A DNA stretch of 9,888 bases from Prevotella sp. UBA4376 (GTDB lineage: Bacteria; Bacteroidota; Bacteroidia; Bacteroidales; Bacteroidaceae): the NCBI GenBank assembly GCA_002391185.1, contig DGRY01000140.1, positions 1 through 9,888 on the forward strand. Direction: 5' to 3'. A model generated the notes under the pieces. That model was given only the letters and a program-made list of their open reading frames with translations, made no database searches and was not told where the DNA came from. Made by a program: the position numbers and the translations under genes. This document shows, piece by piece, positions 6,218 to 9,888 of this stretch. Every line of letters begins with the position of its first letter. Position 1 is the first letter of the stretch.

Positions 6218-7420
6218 ATGAGTTTGGTTTGGAAATTACTTCGACAACATATTAGCATTCCGCAGTTTATTGGCTTTTTCTTTGCCAATTTGTTTGGTAT
6301 GCTTATTGTTCTTTTAGGTTTTCAGTTCTATCGTGATGTTCTTCCTGTGTTTACAGCTGAAGATAGTTTCATGAAGAGCGATTATCTTATCATGAACAAA
6401 AAGATTGGTACTGCTAACACCATAAGTGGTAGCAGTAATACCTTTACTATGTCTGAAATTGATGACCTTGAAAGTCAGGAGTTCATTAATAGGGTAGGGA
6501 AGTTCACAAGCACCGAATACAAAACCGATGCCAATATGAGTGTGAATGGTGTTTCGGTGGTAAATAATAGTGAGATTAGCTTTGAGAGTATTCCTGATGA
6601 ATTTATTGATATACCTTTAAAGGATTGGAAATATAAGCAAGGTGATAAGGTTGTTCCTATTATTCTTCCTCGAATTTATCTCACAATGTATAATTTTGGG
6701 TTTGCTCAAAGCCACTCTCTTCCAAAGATTTCTGATGGATTGATGGGAATGATTGATTTTCAGATTTTCATTCATGGTAATGGGCATCAGGATCAGTATA
6801 AAGGTAAGGTAATTGGTTTCTCGAGCAGATTGAGCTCAATCCTTGTGCCACAGGCATTTATGGATTGGAGTAACAACTATTATTCGACAGGAGACGGTAG
6901 TGAACCAACTCGTTTGATAGTTGATGCAAGCAATCCTGCCGATGAGCATATTTCACAGTATATTGAGAAGAAAGGATACGAAATAGAAGATTCACAGCTT
7001 AATGCGGAGAAAACAACCTATTTTTTGAAACTTATGGTAACAATGGTGATGATTGTAGGACTTGTTATCTCAATTCTTAGTTTCTATATACTTATGCTTA
7101 GTATCTATCTTCTCGTGCAGAAGAATTCTTCAAAACTTGAGAACCTTCTTCTTATTGGATACAAGCCAGGGCAGGTTGCTCGACCTTATCAGTTGCTCAC
7201 CATAGGTTTGAATTTGGGTGTGCTACTAATCTCGTGGTTGGTGCTTTATTTCGTACGCCAGTATTATATGGACATCATAGAATCTCTGTTTCCTAATATT
7301 GAAGATGGTAATATGTTGCCAGCTGTCGGTATGGGAATCGTTCTCTTTGTTCTTGTTTCTGTGTGCAATCTAATTGCTATTAAGCATAAGATTGTTCGAA
7401 TTTGGAAACGTAAGGAATAG
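6218..7420 (+). CDS. ABC transporter permease, FtsX/MacB-like
   Basis: A 400-residue inner-membrane protein with FtsX/MacB/LolC topology: one membrane span at about residues 16-38, a periplasmic domain of about 230 residues (roughly 40-270), then three spans at about 272-299, 325-347 and 367-388, ending in a basic tail (KHKIVRIWKRKE). The loop after span 2, SSKLENLLLIGYKPGQVARPY (about 304-324), resembles the cytoplasmic coupling segment that touches the ATPase in this family. Such permeases are mechanotransmitters or lipoprotein extractors rather than channel-type transporters. It follows the ATPase gene by 12 bases, and the lipoprotein gene lies before both; the three probably form one complex. 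The periplasmic domain has no motif I recognise, so the substrate or partner is unknown. A possible promoter of the next gene overlaps its last codons. Confidence 0.88.
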   Translation: MSLVWKLLRQHISIPQFIGFFFANLFGMLIVLLGFQFYRDVLPVFTAEDSFMKSDYLIMNKKIGTANTISGSSNTFTMSEIDDLESQEFINRVGKFTSTEYKTDANMSVNGVSVVNNSEISFESIPDEFIDIPLKDWKYKQGDKVVPIILPRIYLTMYNFGFAQSHSLPKISDGLMGMIDFQIFIHGNGHQDQYKGKVIGFSSRLSSILVPQAFMDWSNNYYSTGDGSEPTRLIVDASNPADEHISQYIEKKGYEIEDSQLNAEKTTYFLKLMVTMVMIVGLVISILSFYILMLSIYLLVQKNSSKLENLLLIGYKPGQVARPYQLLTIGLNLGVLLISWLVLYFVRQYYMDIIESLFPNIEDGNMLPAVGMGIVLFVLVSVCNLIAIKHKIVRIWKRKE

Positions 7421-7431
7421 TAATAACTTTA
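7401..7431 (+). promoter_or_regulatory. Possible promoter of the nuclease gene
   Basis: TTTG at 7401-7404 and TAACTTTA at 7424-7431 are 19 bases apart. The -7 element differs from TAnnTTTG only in the last base. The expected start near 7435-7438 would give a leader of about 17 nt. No terminator separates this gene from the permease, so it may be transcribed both from here and by read-through. Confidence 0.4.
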
Positions 7432-7453
7432 TTAACAATAAATTAGTAAGATT

Positions 7454-8350
7454 ATGTTTAAGAAAAAAATGAATTATTCATCAGTATTCATGAATCTGAT
7501 GATGATGTTTGCATTTGCTTTCACATTTGTTGCTTGTAGTAGTGACGATGAAAACACAGCCAACCAGTCTGTTGTTGACTATGCAAAGCGTCTTGAATTT
7601 CCACGTCTTCAGGATGCTTCTGGAAACAGTTTGTATGTAGTATTGGATGAAGAAACCAATGAGGTTAACTATTCTGTTGAATATAATCGTGATAAAAAAG
7701 CTCAATATTGGAGTTGCTGGGAAATGTATAAAGGCAATATGCGTAATGCTGATGTAAAGAAATATAGCCCAGCTGATAGTAAATTGAATTATTTGCCTTG
7801 GGGACCTTTGACATCTGATTTTATTAAAAATTCAGGTTACGACCATGGTCATATCTGTCCTTCTGCAGATCGTTTAAATAAAGAATCTCAGAATAAGCAG
7901 ACATTCTTTTATTTCAATATGCAGCCACAGATTCATAAGTTCAATGATGGTGTATGGGGTGCAATGGAAAAACAGGTTCGTGATCTTTGCTTTGATTATG
8001 ACAAATGTACTTGGAATGATAATGTTGACACTCTTTATGTATGCCGTGGCGGTACTATTGGTGCACCTGTTGGTACAATAAAGTCACCTGTTCGCGAAAT
8101 CAAATCAAACGGTCTTATAGTTCCTAATTACTATTTCTGTGCACTTCTTAAGAAGAAAGGAAATAGTTACGAGGCTATTGGTTTGATTTTTGAGCACAAA
8201 ACAAATAGTGATAAAAAAATTGCAAAGTATTGTGTATCAATTGACGAACTCGAGGCGCGCACAGGTTTCGATTTCTTCTGCAACCTTCCTGATGATGTAG
8301 AGAAGAACGTAGAAACAGAGTGTAATCCTGCATCTTTCGGTTTTAAATAA
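7454..8350 (+). CDS. Lipoprotein DNA/RNA non-specific endonuclease (NUC1 family)
   Basis: A 298-residue beta-beta-alpha metal-finger nuclease expected to cut DNA and RNA outside the cytoplasm. The N-terminus is a type II signal peptide with lipobox FVAC and lipidated Cys28. It is followed by SSDDE, which resembles the acidic export signal that sends Bacteroidetes lipoproteins to the cell surface. The active-site block GYDHGHICPSADR (128-140) is the family D-R-G-H motif, with His131 in place of Arg; His133 is the expected general base. FNMQPQIHKFNDGVW (154-168) carries Asn164, the expected Mg ligand, and MEKQVRDL follows at 171-178. Length is normal for the family plus the lipoprotein leader. 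ATG 7454 gives a basic N-region (MFKKK); ATG 7469 would remove it. An intrinsic terminator closes the gene. Nuclease activity is very likely; the surface location is inferred. Confidence 0.9.
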   Translation: MFKKKMNYSSVFMNLMMMFAFAFTFVACSSDDENTANQSVVDYAKRLEFPRLQDASGNSLYVVLDEETNEVNYSVEYNRDKKAQYWSCWEMYKGNMRNADVKKYSPADSKLNYLPWGPLTSDFIKNSGYDHGHICPSADRLNKESQNKQTFFYFNMQPQIHKFNDGVWGAMEKQVRDLCFDYDKCTWNDNVDTLYVCRGGTIGAPVGTIKSPVREIKSNGLIVPNYYFCALLKKKGNSYEAIGLIFEHKTNSDKKIAKYCVSIDELEARTGFDFFCNLPDDVEKNVETECNPASFGFK

Positions 8351-8376
8351 TCGGTATTTATCTTTAGTTTTATATA

Positions 8377-8407
8377 GGCAAGTCATTATTGGCTTGCCAT
8401 TTTTTTT
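8377..8407 (+). terminator. Intrinsic terminator after the nuclease gene
   Basis: Stem GGCAAGTC (8377-8384) with GGCTTGCC (8391-8398), including one G-U pair, a 6-base loop, then A and eight T (8400-8407). It marks the end of the plus-strand gene run that starts at nupG. Confidence 0.85.
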
Positions 8408-8449
8408 GCCTAAAAAGGCAATGGTGAATATGTTATTCTCATGCTATAA

Positions 8450-8471
8450 CTATACTACAACTATACTACAA
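8450..8471. repeat. Two tandem copies of an 11-mer, CTATACTACAA
   Basis: Exact copies at 8450-8460 and 8461-8471; a third partial unit (CCATATTC) may follow. The unit length equals that of the neighbouring GTTGTCCGTTT array. The stretch is non-coding, between the nuclease terminator and the insertion sequence. Confidence 0.85.
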
Positions 8472-8490
8472 CCATATTCTTCCTCCCATT

Positions 8491-8556
8491 GTTGTCCGTT
8501 TGTTGTCCGTTTGTTGTTCGTTTGTTGTCCGTTCATACAACGGACAACAAACGGAC
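8491..8556. repeat. Tandem 11-mers GTTGTCCGTTT ending in an 18-bp hairpin
   Basis: Units lie at 8491-8501, 8502-8512, 8513-8523 (one C to T change) and 8524-8533 (ten bases). After a 5-base CATAC loop the reverse complement follows: AACGGACAACAAACGGAC at 8539-8556 pairs with 8516-8533 over 18 positions, with one G-U pair. No T-run follows, so it is not a standard terminator. It sits about 27 bases from the presumed left end of the insertion sequence, so it may be an insertion target or a small element of its own. Confidence 0.88.
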
Positions 8557-8612
8557 TTCAATCGCACATCACTGTCTTACGCTGAATCAGGTTGACACAA
8601 AGTCAACTAAAA

Positions 8613-9023
8613 ATGATTCATAACAAAGTTTCAAAACCCAAACGTAAGCGTTCTTGCTTCCGTTTGTCAGAAGAATTAAAGTTAGAAGTAGTGCGTGATT
8701 ATTTGCTGAATGGAATTGACCAATGTCAAATAGCCAAACAATATGGTATATCCCAACAGTCTGTAAGCAGAATTATTCGTATCTTTGCAGCGTCTAATGA
8801 TAAAAGTGCGCTGCTTATGAAGAATACCCCAACAGACAATCAAGCAGAGGAAATCAAAGCCTTGCGTGCAGAGATTTTGGAGCTGAAGAAGAAACTACAT
8901 CAGGAAACAATGCGTGCCGACTTCTATGACACGATGGTGGACGTTGCAGAGGAGATGTTCAACATCGAAATACGAAAAAAAGCTGGCACCGGGCAGTCAA
9001 AAGGCTGCATGAAGACGAAGTGA
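8613..9023 (+). CDS. IS3-family transposase OrfA
   Basis: A 136-residue DNA-binding subunit of the transposase. After a basic start (KPKRKR) it has a helix-turn-helix at about residues 36-58 (QCQIAKQYGISQQSVSRII), which binds the element ends. An Ile/Leu heptad zipper follows (I81, L84, I88, L91, L95) that would pair subunits. The C-terminal region RADFYDTMVDVAEEMFNIEIRKK is typical of Bacteroidetes IS3 OrfA proteins. ATG 8613 was preferred to the in-frame TTG at 8592, because the latter lies in the palindrome at the presumed element end. The frame ends at TGA 9021-9023, but ribosomes that slip at 8975-8981 would make OrfAB, the active transposase. OrfA alone usually moderates transposition in this family. 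Confidence 0.9.
   Translation: MIHNKVSKPKRKRSCFRLSEELKLEVVRDYLLNGIDQCQIAKQYGISQQSVSRIIRIFAASNDKSALLMKNTPTDNQAEEIKALRAEILELKKKLHQETMRADFYDTMVDVAEEMFNIEIRKKAGTGQSKGCMKTK
8975..8981 (+). other. Programmed -1 frameshift site (A7 slippery heptamer)
   Basis: Seven A in the zero-frame register A-AAA-AAA, followed by G. A shift of one base back continues into AGC TGG CAC, the orfB frame. The orfB frame is open only from 8930, where it follows a TGA at 8927-8929, and holds no ATG before the slip site, so OrfB depends on this shift. A weak GCAG/CTGC hairpin shortly after may assist, but I see no strong stimulatory structure. Confidence 0.8.
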
Positions 9024-9888
9024 GGCATTATGCCGTCACGAATCTCTGTGCACTGTCCGGTGTATCACGACAGGCCTTTTACAAGCATGATGACGACCTA
9101 CTGTTCCGCCGTCTGACATTGGAGCAGTTTGTGGTTCAGTTCGTTCGCAGCGTTAGGGAGAAGGATCCCCAGATGGGAGCCGACAACCTATGGCGCATGT
9201 ATCAGAACCGTTTCAGCGAGGAGTACCGTGTAGGGCGTGATGCATTCCGTAGCATCCTGCACGAGCGCGGGCTGAATGTTCGTCAGCGCAAGCGTGCTAC
9301 CCGCACTACCGACTCGCGTCACAACCTGCCCGTCTATCCGAACCTCGTGAAGAACGTGATACCGATGCGTCCCAACCAGATATGGGTCAGTGACATCACC
9401 TATATTCCTATCGAGGACCCTACAACCCATTTGGGCTATCGTTTCTGCTTCCTTACAATTATAATGGATGCCTACAGCAAGCGCATTGTAGGCTGGTATG
9501 TGGCTCCCACACTTGAGACGGCTTACTGCATCAAGGCTCTGAGAATGGCCATTGGTACACTGCCAGAAGGCTTTGACGAGACACTCATCCATCACTCCGA
9601 TCGTGGCTGCCAGTACGCCAGTGCCGACTACATCAAAGTGTTAACACGCTCTCATATCACGCCAAGCATGACTGAGAGCGGCAACCCGAAGGACAACGCA
9701 ATGGCTGAGCGTATCAACAGTACCGTCAAGAACGAACTGCTTTATGGTCATACGTTTACCGGTATCAAACAGGTGACGGAGGCCGTAAAGAAGGCTGTTC
9801 TTTTCTATAACAAAGAGCGTCCTCACAGCAGCATCGACTATCATACGCCAGACGAAGCACACGCTATGCAGGGCGAGATGAAGCGTCA
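8981..9888 (+). CDS. IS3-family transposase OrfB, DDE integrase domain (3' end missing)
   Basis: Catalytic part of the transposase, made as an OrfAB fusion by -1 frameshifting. The frame is open from 8930 to the window edge without a stop (302 codons from 8981), so it is intact as far as seen. A helix-turn-helix-like start (YAVTNLCALSGVSRQAFYKH) precedes the HTH_21-type segment with MGADNLWRMYQNRF. The retroviral-type integrase core has Asp in WVSDITY (codon 9392-9394), Asp in HHSDRGCQYAS (9599-9601) and Glu in DNAMAERIN (9707-9709). The spacing of the second Asp and the Glu is 35 residues, the IS3-family D,D(35)E pattern. FYNKERPHSSIDYHTPDEA near the end is the usual C-terminal block, so little of the protein is missing. 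Codons are GC-richer than those of the host genes. Confidence 0.93.

Larger units (their letters stand above)
8583..9888 (+). mobile_element. IS3-family insertion sequence (right end outside window)
   Basis: Two overlapping reading frames (orfA, then orfB in the -1 frame), with an A7 slippery run at the junction and a D,D(35)E integrase in orfB, define an IS3-family element. Codon use is visibly more GC-rich than in the genes before it, especially in orfB, which suggests arrival from elsewhere. The left end is a guess: a segment starting TGAATCAGG at 8583 precedes a short palindrome, GTTGAC/GTCAAC (8591-8607), a plausible part of the terminal inverted repeat. The right end and any target duplication are not in the window. 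No host gene is visibly interrupted on the left side. Confidence 0.85.

Noticed and set aside
8450..8556. CRISPR array
   Set aside because: Units are 11 bp and directly abutting with no unique spacers, and there are no cas genes.
8394..8585. 63-codon plus-strand frame after the nuclease gene
   Set aside because: It begins inside the terminator and runs through the 11-bp repeats; composition reflects the repeats only.
9188..9862. Reverse-strand frames of 135 and 73 codons
   Set aside because: Both are shadows of the IS3 OrfB integrase, whose catalytic D, D and E are all in place on the plus strand.

Overview
The window is chromosomal DNA from a member of the Bacteroidales, most likely a Prevotella-type organism. 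Four things point there. Promoters have the Bacteroidetes form (TTTG at -33, TAnnTTTG at -7), there are few Shine-Dalgarno sequences, lipoproteins are abundant, and several proteins belong to families typical of the order (DUF3256, a DUF4836-like lipoprotein, a Bacteroidetes-style ABC/FtsX pair). The host part is AT-rich. The last ~1.3 kb is an IS3-family insertion sequence with visibly more GC-rich codon use.

Layout: (1) 1-584, minus strand: the N-terminal part of valyl-tRNA synthetase (valS), running off the left edge, with its promoter at 626-660. (2) 585-1284: about 700 bases without a credible gene. They hold a 27-bp perfect inverted repeat and a tandem array of about 19-bp units with A-tracts. 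(3) 1285-1929: a secreted DUF3256 protein whose promoter lies so close to its ATG that the mRNA should be nearly leaderless. (4) 1930-2216: a second strong promoter, three hairpins and two intrinsic terminators, which together look like a small structured RNA gene. (5) 2217-7420: a tightly packed plus-strand run of five genes: nupG-type nucleoside permease, rsmE, a lipoprotein, an ABC ATPase and an FtsX-like permease. (6) 7454-8350: a lipoprotein DNA/RNA non-specific endonuclease, possibly with its own promoter, closed by an intrinsic terminator. (7) 8409-8582: non-coding DNA with 11-bp tandem repeats and a long hairpin. (8) 8613 to the right edge: IS3-family orfA and orfB joined by a predicted -1 frameshift on an A7 run. 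The right end of the element lies outside the window.

Working together: lipoprotein, ATPase and permease are adjacent and almost without spacing, so they probably form one envelope ABC system of the LolCDE/MacB-FtsX type acting on an unknown substrate. The secreted nuclease and the nucleoside permease bracket the cluster, so nucleic-acid scavenging (degrade outside, import nucleosides) is a reasonable but unproven link. The most interesting unexplained items are the candidate structured RNA at about 1968-2123, the repeat complex upstream of the DUF3256 gene, and the ABC module with degenerate ATPase motifs.
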